From Burkholderiaceae bacterium (lineage in GTDB: Bacteria; Pseudomonadota; Gammaproteobacteria; Burkholderiales; Burkholderiaceae_C): a stretch of 64,000 nucleotides of DNA. This document shows positions 49,366 to 57,607 of the stretch, piece after piece (position 1 is the stretch's first letter; each line of letters starts with the position of its first letter). The stretch lies in assembly GCA_913776825.1 (NCBI GenBank), contig CAJYPV010000018.1, positions 372,001 through 436,000 of the forward strand, written 5' to 3'. The position numbers and the translations under genes were made by a program. The notes beneath the pieces are model-generated. The model saw nothing but the letters and a program-made list of their open reading frames with translations, was not told the DNA's origin and did not search any database.

Positions 49366-50049
49366 ATGTCTGCGCTGTTTGCTTCCGTCTCGCCGGTGTC
49401 CCGCCGCTCGATGATGACTCGCGCCCATCGGGCGGTGTCGCGATCGAACGCCGTGTTCGCGTTGGCCCTGGCGGCCACGCTGGCCGTGCCGTTGTGCGCG
49501 CGCGCCGATGCGCCCGCACCGGGCGCGACCGCGGCCCCCAAATCGACCACGGCCACGGCCAAGGCGTCGCGCCCGGCCAGCGCCTGGCGCGAGCTCGATC
49601 CGGCCAGCTGCCGCGTGCTGCAGGACGGCGAACTGGCCCGCTTGCCCGAAGCCTGGCGCCGTTATGCCGCCGTGGCCAAGCGCTGTGACCTGACCGTGCC
49701 GAACCAGCCGACCCGGGTCTCGCTGGTGTCTGTGTTCACCCTCGACTATTACGAGGGCAAACCCGCCGACGCGGCCTGGGAAGACTTTCCCAAGCCGCTG
49801 ATCCTGGACCAGGACTTCCGCTGCCTGGGCGTGCTGCGCGAGATCTATCCGGTCGAGCAGCCGCGTGAGCTGACCTTGCGCCACGGCCAGTGGCGCGACG
49901 GCTGGCCACAGGAAATCCGGGTGCGGGTGAGCAATCCCGCGCTCGGCGGTGATTACGACCTTCCCCCGCTGCGCTGGGATGCCGCGCAGCAGTCTTATCG
50001 ATCAAAGGGCGCTGATGCGTCCAAGGACCTGCCATGCCCGAAGTCGTGA
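49366..50049 (+). CDS. Exported protein, candidate immunity partner of the adjacent amidase effector
   Basis: No family recognised. 227 aa with a signal peptide (hydrophobic AVFALALAATLAVPLCA, cleavage near ARA-DA), so a periplasmic mature protein with several Cys residues and a beta-rich C-terminal part. It overlaps the start of the Tae1-like amidase gene by 16 bp, so both are translated from one message. A periplasmic partner encoded beside a peptidoglycan-amidase effector is the normal arrangement for Tai/Tsi immunity proteins. That role is inferred from location and export signal only; it could also be an envelope accessory factor of the T6SS. The immunity gene normally follows the effector, whereas here it precedes it. 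Confidence 0.7.
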   Translation: MSALFASVSPVSRRSMMTRAHRAVSRSNAVFALALAATLAVPLCARADAPAPGATAAPKSTTATAKASRPASAWRELDPASCRVLQDGELARLPEAWRRYAAVAKRCDLTVPNQPTRVSLVSVFTLDYYEGKPADAAWEDFPKPLILDQDFRCLGVLREIYPVEQPRELTLRHGQWRDGWPQEIRVRVSNPALGGDYDLPPLRWDAAQQSYRSKGADASKDLPCPKS

Positions 50050-50540
50050 ATGTCGCCACCATCCCGGTGGACGAGTTGAAGAAAGTGGCGGACGACGCCT
50101 ACGAGAAAAACCCCGGTTCCTGCAGCCATTCGGTGTGGCAGGTCATCAAGCGCTATGCGCCCGAGCAGCCGTATCGGACTGCCAATGCGCTGATCGCCTT
50201 CATGACCGCCGACAAGCAATGGAAGGAGACGCCGGTCTCCGAGCTGAACGAGCGGGTCAACCGCGGCGAGCTGATCGTCGGCGGCCTGGTCGAGCAGCCG
50301 AACGGCCATGTGATCGTCGTCTATCCCGGCCCGAACAAGCCGGCCGGCGGCTATGCGATCACCGTCAAGAACAAGTCGGTGACGATGCCGGTGCGCGGCA
50401 GCTATCCGTTGGCGATGTCGACCTCGCTGAGCGGCTGGCCCGGTGCCAAGAGCAAGGGCGACAAGACGATCTGGGACTCATGGGCCAAGGACGAAAAGTT
50501 CAAGGAAGTGAAGTTCTGGCGCTTCGAGCCGGCTCAGTGA
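50034..50540 (+). CDS. Tae1-like peptidoglycan amidase effector of the T6SS
   Basis: 168 aa, no signal peptide, consistent with T6SS delivery. The likely catalytic Cys is residue 30 in NPGSCSHSVWQV and the His is residue 92 in NGHVIVVYPG. Pseudomonas Tse1 (Tae1 family, NlpC/P60 fold) uses Cys30 and His91 in the same kind of motifs (Cys at a helix start, GHV on a strand). It would hydrolyse peptide cross-links in the peptidoglycan of target cells. The exact Tae family cannot be assigned by eye. AAGGA precedes the ATG. Embedded between tagJ/immunity and tssE inside the core operon. Confidence 0.75.
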   Translation: MPEVVNVATIPVDELKKVADDAYEKNPGSCSHSVWQVIKRYAPEQPYRTANALIAFMTADKQWKETPVSELNERVNRGELIVGGLVEQPNGHVIVVYPGPNKPAGGYAITVKNKSVTMPVRGSYPLAMSTSLSGWPGAKSKGDKTIWDSWAKDEKFKEVKFWRFEPAQ

Positions 50541-50544
50541 GTTC

Positions 50545-51039
50545 GTGAACACGCTGACCCGCGATCGACTGCAGCCGGCCCTGCTGGACCGGCTGACCGA
50601 TGACGACCCGTTCCACCGCGAGGAGGCCGAGGAGCGTCGGATGATGACCAAGTCGCAGCTGCGCCAGGCGGTGCTGCGCGACCTGGGCTGGCTGTTCAAT
50701 GCGGTGCAGCCGCTGGGCCGCCTGATGGAGACCCATCCGCATGTCGGCGACAGCGTGCTGAATTTCGGCTTGCCGGCGCTGTCCGGCCAACTGGCTTCCA
50801 AGGTCGATGTGAGCCTGCTGGAAAAGACGATCCGCCAGGCCATCCTGCGCTTCGAGCCGCGCATCCTGCCGGAGTCGCTGGAAGTGCGCGCGCTGGAAGC
50901 CAGCAGCGTGCTGGACACCCACAACGTGATCGAGTTCGACATCCGCGGCCACCTCTGGGCCCAGCCGGTGCCGCTGGAAATCCTGCTGCGCACCCAGATG
51001 GATCTGGAAGCCGGGCAGGTCGAGGTGCGCGAGGCCTGA
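50545..51039 (+). CDS. tssE: Type VI baseplate protein TssE
   Basis: 164 aa, gp25-like baseplate component that starts sheath polymerisation. Features: PALLDRLTDDDP, LRQAVLRDLGWLFNAV and the conserved VLNFGLPALSG. C-terminal FDIRGHLWAQPVPLEILLRTQMDLE is typical. It starts at GTG four bases after the amidase stop. Confidence 0.95.
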   Translation: MNTLTRDRLQPALLDRLTDDDPFHREEAEERRMMTKSQLRQAVLRDLGWLFNAVQPLGRLMETHPHVGDSVLNFGLPALSGQLASKVDVSLLEKTIRQAILRFEPRILPESLEVRALEASSVLDTHNVIEFDIRGHLWAQPVPLEILLRTQMDLEAGQVEVREA

Positions 51040-51042
51040 GCC

Positions 51043-52947
51043 ATGGATCCCCGCCTGCTGCGCCTGTACAGCGATGAACTGACCCACCTCCGCGAGGTGG
51101 GCGCCGAGTTCGCCCGCGAATTCCCCAAGATCGCCGCCCGCCTGGGCATGGAAGAGCATGAGGTCGCCGACCCGTATGTCGAGCGGCTGATGGAAGGCTT
51201 CGCCTTCCTGGCGGCGCGGGTGCAATTGAAGCTGGATGCCGAGCATCCGCGTTTGATCTCGCACCTGCTGGAATCGATCTATCCGAATTTCCTCGCGCCG
51301 GTGCCGTCGATGATGGTGGCCCGTTTCGCGGTGGACACCACCGATCCGAATCTCTCCAAGGGTTATCCGGTGCCGCGCGACAGCGTGCTGCAGTCCGGCC
51401 TGGCGCGCGGCCAGGACACCCGCTGCGAGTTCCGCACCGCCCATGCGGTGACGCTCTGGCCGATCGAGCTGGTCAGCGCGCAGTACTTCACCCATTCGCC
51501 GGACCTGCCGATGGCGCGGCTGTATGAAGCCGCCGGCATGCGCGGCGGCCTGCGTCTGCGCCTGCGCACCGGCGGCGGGCTGACCTTCCGCCAACTGCGC
51601 CTGCAGCGGCTGCCGCTCTACATCAGCGCGCCCGACGACGTCGCCTTCCGCCTGCATGAGCTGGTGCTGGGCCACAGCATGGGCAGCCTGGTCTATGGCG
51701 ACGGCATCGACGCGACCTCGGTGCAGGCCCAATGGCGTGCCGGAACCAGCGTGCAACCGGTGGGCTTCGCTTCCGACGAGGCCTTGCTGCCGGAGGCGCA
51801 TCGCTCGTTCTCCGGCTGCCGCCTGCTGCAGGAAGCGGCGGCCATGCCGCGCCGCTTCCTCTTCTTCGAGATCACCGACCTGGCTGATCGCCTCGCCCGC
51901 ATCGATGCGCAGGAAGTCGACCTGGTGCTGTTCTTCGACCGCGCTGATGCGGCACTGGAAGCGCTGGTCGATGCCAACAGCCTGGCGCTGCATTGCACGC
52001 CGGCGATCAACCTGTTCCCCAAGCGACTGGATCGCATCCAGCTCGGTCCGGGCAGTTGGGAATACCACGTGGTGCCGGACCGCACCCGGCCGATGGACTT
52101 CGAGGTCCACAGCCTGCAGTCCGTCATCGGCTATGGCGCCGGCCACATCGGCCAGCAAAGTTTCTGGCCGCTCTACGCCACCTATCACGAGGCGCCCTCG
52201 GACACGCCAGGCTTCTACACCGCGCGGCGTGAGCCGCGGCTGATGTCCTCGCGCCAGAAAGACCAGGGCCCGCGCACCGCCTACATCGGCGATGAGGTGT
52301 TCCTGTCGCTGGTCGATCCGCGCCATGCGCCGTACCGGGAAGACATCCGCCAGTTGTCCGTCTCCGCGCTGGTCACCAACCGCGATCTGCCGATGCTGCT
52401 GCCGCACAACGGCAGCGGCGGGGCCGGCGCCTGGCGTCTGGATGCGGCCGGACCGGTGCTGCGCGTCGATTCGATGCACGGCCCGACGCGGCCGGTCAGC
52501 CGCCAGCCGGCGGGCGACCCGGGCTGGAGCCTGGTCGGACTGCTCACGCTCAATCAACTGCCCTGGGCCGACGAGGCACCCGCGCAAGCGGCCGCCACGC
52601 TGCGTCGCTTGCTGATGCTCTACGGTCCGCCCGGCGATGCGGCCTGGCAGCGGCAGGTCGATGGCGTGCGCTCGGTGGCGGCCAAGTCGGTGGTGCGTCG
52701 CCTGCCGTTTGGCGGCCCGCTGACCTTCGGCACCGGCTCGGAGATCGAGCTGGAGCTGGATGAGCTGGCCTTCCAGGGCCACAGCGCCTTCCTGTTCGCC
52801 AGCGTGCTGGAGCGCTATTTCTCGCGCCATGCGGCGATCAACACCTTCACCCAGCTGAGCCTGCGCACCACCCAGCGCGGGCCGGTGAAGCGCTGGCCGC
52901 CGCGCGTGGGCGGTCAGCAAGACGTGGTGACGGAGCGCCAGCCGTGA
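51043..52947 (+). CDS. tssF: Type VI baseplate protein TssF
   Basis: 634 aa, wedge component of the baseplate with TssG, TssE and TssK. The N-terminus MDPRLLRLYSDELTHLREVGAEFAREFPKIAARLG is the standard TssF opening, followed by DPYVERLMEGFAFLAARVQLKLD. The C-terminal ASVLERYFSRHAAINTFTQLSL is also conserved. Its stop overlaps the tssG GTG start. Confidence 0.97.
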   Translation: MDPRLLRLYSDELTHLREVGAEFAREFPKIAARLGMEEHEVADPYVERLMEGFAFLAARVQLKLDAEHPRLISHLLESIYPNFLAPVPSMMVARFAVDTTDPNLSKGYPVPRDSVLQSGLARGQDTRCEFRTAHAVTLWPIELVSAQYFTHSPDLPMARLYEAAGMRGGLRLRLRTGGGLTFRQLRLQRLPLYISAPDDVAFRLHELVLGHSMGSLVYGDGIDATSVQAQWRAGTSVQPVGFASDEALLPEAHRSFSGCRLLQEAAAMPRRFLFFEITDLADRLARIDAQEVDLVLFFDRADAALEALVDANSLALHCTPAINLFPKRLDRIQLGPGSWEYHVVPDRTRPMDFEVHSLQSVIGYGAGHIGQQSFWPLYATYHEAPSDTPGFYTARREPRLMSSRQKDQGPRTAYIGDEVFLSLVDPRHAPYREDIRQLSVSALVTNRDLPMLLPHNGSGGAGAWRLDAAGPVLRVDSMHGPTRPVSRQPAGDPGWSLVGLLTLNQLPWADEAPAQAAATLRRLLMLYGPPGDAAWQRQVDGVRSVAAKSVVRRLPFGGPLTFGTGSEIELELDELAFQGHSAFLFASVLERYFSRHAAINTFTQLSLRTTQRGPVKRWPPRVGGQQDVVTERQP

Positions 52948-54191
52948 GCGCCAGCGGCCTCGAGCGCGAGCCGGCCACGGCGCCGGGGCGTGAGGCAGGG
53001 ACATCGATCGCTGCCGCGCTGACTGCGGGGGCGGGGGCGGGGGCGACCGACTCGATCGGCGCGGCCAAGGCCGCTCAGGCGCAGGCGTTGCAAGCGCTGT
53101 TCGCGCAGGTCGAGGCGGCGCCGTGGTCGCATGATTTTTTCGCCTTGCTGCGACGGGTCGAGGGCCTGACTCCGGAGTCGCCCCGACTCGGTCGTGCCGC
53201 GCGGCCCTCGCAGGAAGCGCTGCGTCTGGGCGAGGAGCCGGAGCTGGACTTCGCTCCCGCCGCGCTGGCCAGTCTCACGCAGGGCAAGGGCCCGGCGCCG
53301 CGCCTGGGCGTGCGCTTCTTCGGCCTGTTGGGACCGCAGGGGCCGATGCCGCTGCACCTGACCGAATATGCCCGCGAGCGGCTGCATCAGCGCGGTGATC
53401 CGACGCTGAGCCGCTTCCTGGATGTCTTCCATCACCGGCTGCTGCTGTTCTTTTATCGCGCCTGGGCTCAGTCCCAGCCGGCGGTGCAGCACGACCGCCC
53501 GGAGAGCGACCGCTATGCCGCCTGGCTGGGCGCGGCGGTCGGGCTGGATGGGCGCTTGCGTCCGCAGGATTCGCTGCCGCAGACCGCGCGGCTGTTCAAT
53601 GCCGGCCTGATGGGCGGCCAGGCGCGTCATCCGGAAGGGCTGGCCAAGATCCTGTCGCAGCATTTCGGCGTGCCGGTGCGCATCGAGCAGCATGTGCCGC
53701 ACTGGCTGCCGGTGGAGGACAGCGAGCGGACGCGGCTGGGCCATGCGCGCAATCGGCGCGAGCGCATTGGTGCCACGCCGGCCGCGCTGGGCCGCAACAC
53801 CAGCATCGGCAACAAGGCGTGGGACCGGCAGTTCCTGTTCCGGGTGGTGCTGGGGCCGCTCTCGCGCGAGAAATACGAGCAGTTCCTGCCCGACGGTTCC
53901 GCCTGGAAGCCGCTCAACGACTGGATTCGCCAATATGTGGGTCAGGGCCTGTGGTGGGAGATCCGCCCGCTGCTGCAGCGCCAGGCCGTGCCCACCGCCG
54001 CCTTGGGTCGCCATGTGCGGCTGGGCTACACCTCTTGGGCCGGTCGCACCGGACGCGGCCCGCAACGACACGACCGGGGCGACCTGCGCCTGCGGCCGGA
54101 CCATCTGCCCCGGACGACGCCCGCCGCCGCTCCGTCGGCGGGCGGGTCCGGCGGCGCGCAGCCACGCCCCTCACAGGGAGCAAGACCATGA
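52944..54191 (+). CDS. tssG: Type VI baseplate protein TssG
   Basis: 415 aa. Conserved SHDFFALLRRVEGL near the N-terminus, PMPLHLTEYARERL and LLLFFYRAWAQSQPAVQ in the middle, and HVRLGYTSWAG near the C-terminus. The N-terminal 30 residues and the last 50 are low-complexity. The GTG start and the stop overlap tssF and clpV respectively (GTGA, ATGA). Confidence 0.95.
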   Translation: MSASGLEREPATAPGREAGTSIAAALTAGAGAGATDSIGAAKAAQAQALQALFAQVEAAPWSHDFFALLRRVEGLTPESPRLGRAARPSQEALRLGEEPELDFAPAALASLTQGKGPAPRLGVRFFGLLGPQGPMPLHLTEYARERLHQRGDPTLSRFLDVFHHRLLLFFYRAWAQSQPAVQHDRPESDRYAAWLGAAVGLDGRLRPQDSLPQTARLFNAGLMGGQARHPEGLAKILSQHFGVPVRIEQHVPHWLPVEDSERTRLGHARNRRERIGATPAALGRNTSIGNKAWDRQFLFRVVLGPLSREKYEQFLPDGSAWKPLNDWIRQYVGQGLWWEIRPLLQRQAVPTAALGRHVRLGYTSWAGRTGRGPQRHDRGDLRLRPDHLPRTTPAAAPSAGGSGGAQPRPSQGARP

Positions 54192-56839
54192 GCGAAATTT
54201 CTCGCACCAGCCTGTTCGGCAAACTCAATCCGCTGGCCTACAAGGCCATTGAAGGCGCCACCGTCTTCTGCAAGCTGCGCGGCAATCCGTATGTGGAGCT
54301 GCAGCACTGGCTCTATCAGATCCTGAACACGCCGGATTCGGATGTGCATCGCATCGTCAAGCAGTACGGCCTGGATGCGGCCCAGCTGTCGGCCGATCTG
54401 ATGGCGTCGCTGGACCGGCTGCCGCGCGGCGCGAGCTCGGTGACGGATCTGTCGAGCTGGGTCGAGAACGCGGTGGAGCGCGGCTGGGTCTATGGCTCGC
54501 TGATGTTCGGCGACACCCAGGTGCGGACCGGTCATCTGATCGTCGGTCTGCTGAAGACGGCCTCGATGCGCAATGCGCTGCTGGGCATCTCCAAGCAGTT
54601 CGAACGCGTCAATGTCGACGACCTGAGCGAGAACTTCCTGCGCCTGCTGGAAGCCTCGCCGGAAGCCGCGATGCGGGCGGCCGACCCGGGCGCGGCGCCT
54701 GGCGATGCCAGCGGCGCGATCGCGCCCGCGGCCATGGGCAAGCAGGAAGCGCTGAAGCGCTTCGCCGTGGACCTGACCGAGCGCGCCCGCAATGGCGAGA
54801 TCGATCCGGTGGCCGGGCGGGATGAGGAGATCCGCCAGATCGTCGACATCCTGATGCGGCGTCGCCAGAACAATCCCATCCTCACCGGCGAGGCCGGCGT
54901 CGGCAAGACGGCGGTGGTCGAAGGCTTCGCGCTGCGCCTGGCGCAGGGCGATGTGCCGCCGCAGCTGAAGGATGTCTCGCTCTACATGCTCGACATCGGC
55001 CTGCTGCAGGCCGGCGCGAGCATGAAGGGCGAATTCGAGAACCGCCTGCGCGGCGTGATCGACGAGGTGCAGGCCTCGCCGAAGCCGATCATCCTGTTCA
55101 TCGACGAAGCCCACACCCTGATCGGCGCCGGCGGCGCGGCGGGGACCGGCGATGCGGCCAATCTGCTGAAGCCGGCGCTGGCGCGCGGCAAGCTGCGGAC
55201 CATCGCGGCGACCACCTGGGCCGAATACAAGAAGCACATCGAGAAGGACCCGGCGCTGACCCGCCGCTTCCAGGTCGTGCAAGTGCCGGAGCCGGATGAG
55301 GCGAAGGCGGTGCTGATGCTGCGCGGCGTGGCGTCCATCCTGGAAAAGCATCACCGTGTGGCGCTGCTGGATGAGGGCATCGAGGCCGCGGTGCGGCTGT
55401 CCCATCGCTACATTCCGGCGCGTCAGCTGCCGGACAAGGCGGTCAGCCTGCTGGACACCGCCTGCGCGCGGGTAGCGGTGAGCCAGCATGCGACGCCGGC
55501 GGAACTGGAAGATTGCCTGCGCCGCATCCAGGCGCTGGAGGTCGAGCGCGAGATCATCGGCCGCGAAGCCGCCATCGGCCTGGAGGTGGCCGAGCGCCAG
55601 CGCCGCGTGGCGAGCGACCTGGACGAGGCGCAGACCCGTCGCGTGCAGCTGGAGGAGCGGCATGCGAAGGAGAAGGCGCTGGTCGACCGGGTTCTGGAAC
55701 TGCATGCGCTGCTGCGAAAGTCGGGCGAGGGCGCGCCTTCGGATGACGAGCGTGCGACCCTGCTGGCCGAGCTGCAGGACCAGCGTCGTCAACTGGCCGA
55801 ACTGCAGGGCGATGCCCCGCTGATCCTGCCGACGGTGGATGAGCAGGCGGTGGCGGCGGTGGTGCAGGACTGGACCGGCATCCCGGTGGGCCGCATGGTG
55901 CGCAACGAGTTGCAGGCGGTGCTGCAACTGGCGGACACGCTGAATCAACGCGTCGTCGGCCAGCGGCATGCGCTGGAGATGATCGCGCGCCGGATCGAGG
56001 TGTCGCGCGCACGGCTGGACAACCCCAACAAGCCGATCGGCGTGTTCATGCTGGCGGGGACGTCCGGCGTCGGCAAGACCGAGACCGCGCTGGCCCTGGC
56101 CGAAGCGCTCTACGGTGGCGAGCAGAACGTCATCACCATCAACATGAGCGAGTTCCAGGAGGCCCACACGGTCTCGACGCTCAAGGGCTCGCCCCCCGGC
56201 TATGTCGGTTATGGCGAGGGCGGCGTGCTGACCGAGGCGGTGCGCCGTCGCCCCTACAGCGTGGTGCTGCTGGATGAGGTCGAGAAAGCCCATCCGGATG
56301 TGCACGAGCTGTTCTTCCAGGTCTTCGACAAGGGCTGGATGGAAGACGGTGAGGGGCGCTACATCGACTTCAAGAACACCATCATCCTGCTCACCAGCAA
56401 TGCGGGCAGTGATCTGATCATGAAGCTGTGCGCCGATCCCGAGCTGATGCCCGAACCCGAAGGCATCGCCAAGGCGCTGCGCGAGCCGCTGCTGAAGATC
56501 TTCCCGGCCGCGCTGCTGGGCCGGCTGGTGACGATTCCGTATTACCCGCTCAACGAGGAGATGCTGGGCCAGATCGTCCGTCTGCAATTGGGCCGCATCC
56601 AGCGGCGCGTCGGCGAGAACCTGGGCGTTCCATTCAGCTTCGATGAGGACGTGGTCAAGCTGGTGATCAGCCGTTGCAATGAAGTGGAAAGCGGCGGGCG
56701 GGTCATAGACGCCATCCTGACCAACACCGTGCTGCCCCGCATCAGCCGCGAATACCTGACGCGCCTGACCCAAGGTCATTCGATCGAGCGGGTGGCCCTG
56801 GCCGTCAAGGATGGGGATTTCGAGTACGTTTTCGATTGA
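54188..56839 (+). CDS. clpV: Type VI sheath-disassembly ATPase ClpV (TssH)
   Basis: AAA+ unfoldase of 883 aa that recycles the contracted TssBC sheath. The ClpV-type N-domain begins [20 protein letters not shown] and binds TssC. First ATPase: Walker [10 protein letters not shown], Walker [15 protein letters not shown]. Second ATPase: Walker [10 protein letters not shown], Walker [12 protein letters not shown]. The middle coiled-coil domain is shorter than in ClpB. The ATG overlaps the tssG stop. Confidence 0.97.
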   Translation: MSEISRTSLFGKLNPLAYKAIEGATVFCKLRGNPYVELQHWLYQILNTPDSDVHRIVKQYGLDAAQLSADLMASLDRLPRGASSVTDLSSWVENAVERGWVYGSLMFGDTQVRTGHLIVGLLKTASMRNALLGISKQFERVNVDDLSENFLRLLEASPEAAMRAADPGAAPGDASGAIAPAAMGKQEALKRFAVDLTERARNGEIDPVAGRDEEIRQIVDILMRRRQNNPILTGEAGVGKTAVVEGFALRLAQGDVPPQLKDVSLYMLDIGLLQAGASMKGEFENRLRGVIDEVQASPKPIILFIDEAHTLIGAGGAAGTGDAANLLKPALARGKLRTIAATTWAEYKKHIEKDPALTRRFQVVQVPEPDEAKAVLMLRGVASILEKHHRVALLDEGIEAAVRLSHRYIPARQLPDKAVSLLDTACARVAVSQHATPAELEDCLRRIQALEVEREIIGREAAIGLEVAERQRRVASDLDEAQTRRVQLEERHAKEKALVDRVLELHALLRKSGEGAPSDDERATLLAELQDQRRQLAELQGDAPLILPTVDEQAVAAVVQDWTGIPVGRMVRNELQAVLQLADTLNQRVVGQRHALEMIARRIEVSRARLDNPNKPIGVFMLAGTSGVGKTETALALAEALYGGEQNVITINMSEFQEAHTVSTLKGSPPGYVGYGEGGVLTEAVRRRPYSVVLLDEVEKAHPDVHELFFQVFDKGWMEDGEGRYIDFKNTIILLTSNAGSDLIMKLCADPELMPEPEGIAKALREPLLKIFPAALLGRLVTIPYYPLNEEMLGQIVRLQLGRIQRRVGENLGVPFSFDEDVVKLVISRCNEVESGGRVIDAILTNTVLPRISREYLTRLTQGHSIERVALAVKDGDFEYVFD

Positions 56840-56998
56840 CGGATCGAGCGATGATGACGGCAAGGTGAGGCCGCGCCGCTGGCGGGCCGCCTTGTCGGTC
56901 ATGCCCTTGGAACACGCTGCAACGCCCCTCGCGGGAGGAATGCAGAGAGTGGCTTGGGGCGTGGCCTGTCGCGTTGGGAAGACGGAAACAAGAAGATC

Positions 56999-57466
56999 GT
57001 GTGGTCCGATTTCACAGCCCGCTTCGCGCGGGCGCTTGGTCGTGGGAAGGCCGCGGGCGATGACGCCTCGGTGACTGCCGGTGCGCCGGTGTCGACGCGG
57101 GAGACGCCAGCGCCGCGGGCGCGCGCCTGGCGTGCGCTGGCCCAACTGTTCCTGGACACCGAACTGGACGATGCCGACATCACCGCCATCGCCCGGGAGC
57201 TGCGCCTGACCGGCTTCAGCGCCGCCGAGTTGCAGCGCATCTATGAGGAAGAGGTCGCGCCGATCTGCTGGCGCAATCTGACCGTGCTGCCGGGCGGCGT
57301 GTGGGGCGGCTTCAACGAGGACTGGCTGATCGCCAGCATTCAGCAGCGGCTGGACCGCCAGGGCGCTCGTCCGATGCATCCCACCGCCCGCAAGCTGCGC
57401 ATCCGCTGGTGGACCCGCGCCACCCGTCAGGATTGGCTGCGGGTGCGGGATCGGCTGAGGATCTGA
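56999..57466 (+). CDS. DUF7079-like protein in the T6SS locus
   Basis: About 155 aa, no signal peptide. The conserved core WRALAQLFLDTELDDADITAIAREL, EEEVAPICWRNL and GVWGGFNEDWL matches DUF7079-type proteins, small helical proteins of unknown function sometimes seen with toxin/immunity loci. The start is unclear: the GTG at 56999 is used, with a TTG at 56954 as alternative; neither has a good ribosome-binding site. Located between clpV and the separately controlled vgrG operon; a role as immunity or adaptor is conceivable but unsupported. Confidence 0.68.
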   Translation: MWSDFTARFARALGRGKAAGDDASVTAGAPVSTRETPAPRARAWRALAQLFLDTELDDADITAIARELRLTGFSAAELQRIYEEEVAPICWRNLTVLPGGVWGGFNEDWLIASIQQRLDRQGARPMHPTARKLRIRWWTRATRQDWLRVRDRLRI

Positions 57467-57489
57467 CGGTAACTGTCTGCAAGATCGTG

Positions 57490-57507
57490 CGCCTGGGCCC
57501 GCAGGCG
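57490..57507 (+). terminator. Hairpin at the end of the T6SS core operon
   Basis: CGCCTG-N6-CAGGCG, 23 bases after the DUF7079 stop and before the vgrG promoter motif. No U-tract, weak evidence. Confidence 0.35.
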
Positions 57508-57536
57508 AGGGGGAGGGTGGGGGACCCGGCCGGTCG

Positions 57537-57550
57537 AAGTGACTTTCGAC
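57537..57550 (+). promoter_or_regulatory. Shared T6SS upstream motif, copy 2 (before vgrG)
   Basis: AAGTGACTTTCGAC, identical to 44023-44036. Here it is framed by the repeat GTCGAA-N6-TTCGAC (57533-57550). The TAG of a -10-like CCTAGT lies 26 nt beyond the motif, as at tssA. Because an in-frame GTG at 57539 lies inside this motif, the true vgrG start must be further down, at ATG 57608. Confidence 0.65.
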
Positions 57551-57607
57551 AATTTCCGGCGACAGGGCTTCCCCCTAGTCTGGCGGCTGGACGATCAGGC
57601 CCTGCCC

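Noticed and set aside
56940..57074. 44-codon frame with a strong GGGAGGA ribosome-binding site after clpV
   Set aside because: The product has no recognisable feature and overlaps the DUF7079 frame. A chance purine run is more likely, though it may serve the DUF7079 gene.
54026..57379. 1117-codon open frame on the minus strand
   Set aside because: Antisense shadow of clpV and tssG, with no conserved motif.
57539..57607. GTG at 57539 as the vgrG start
   Set aside because: It lies inside the 14-bp motif shared with tssA, where a promoter element is expected. VgrG family proteins align well from the ATG at 57608.
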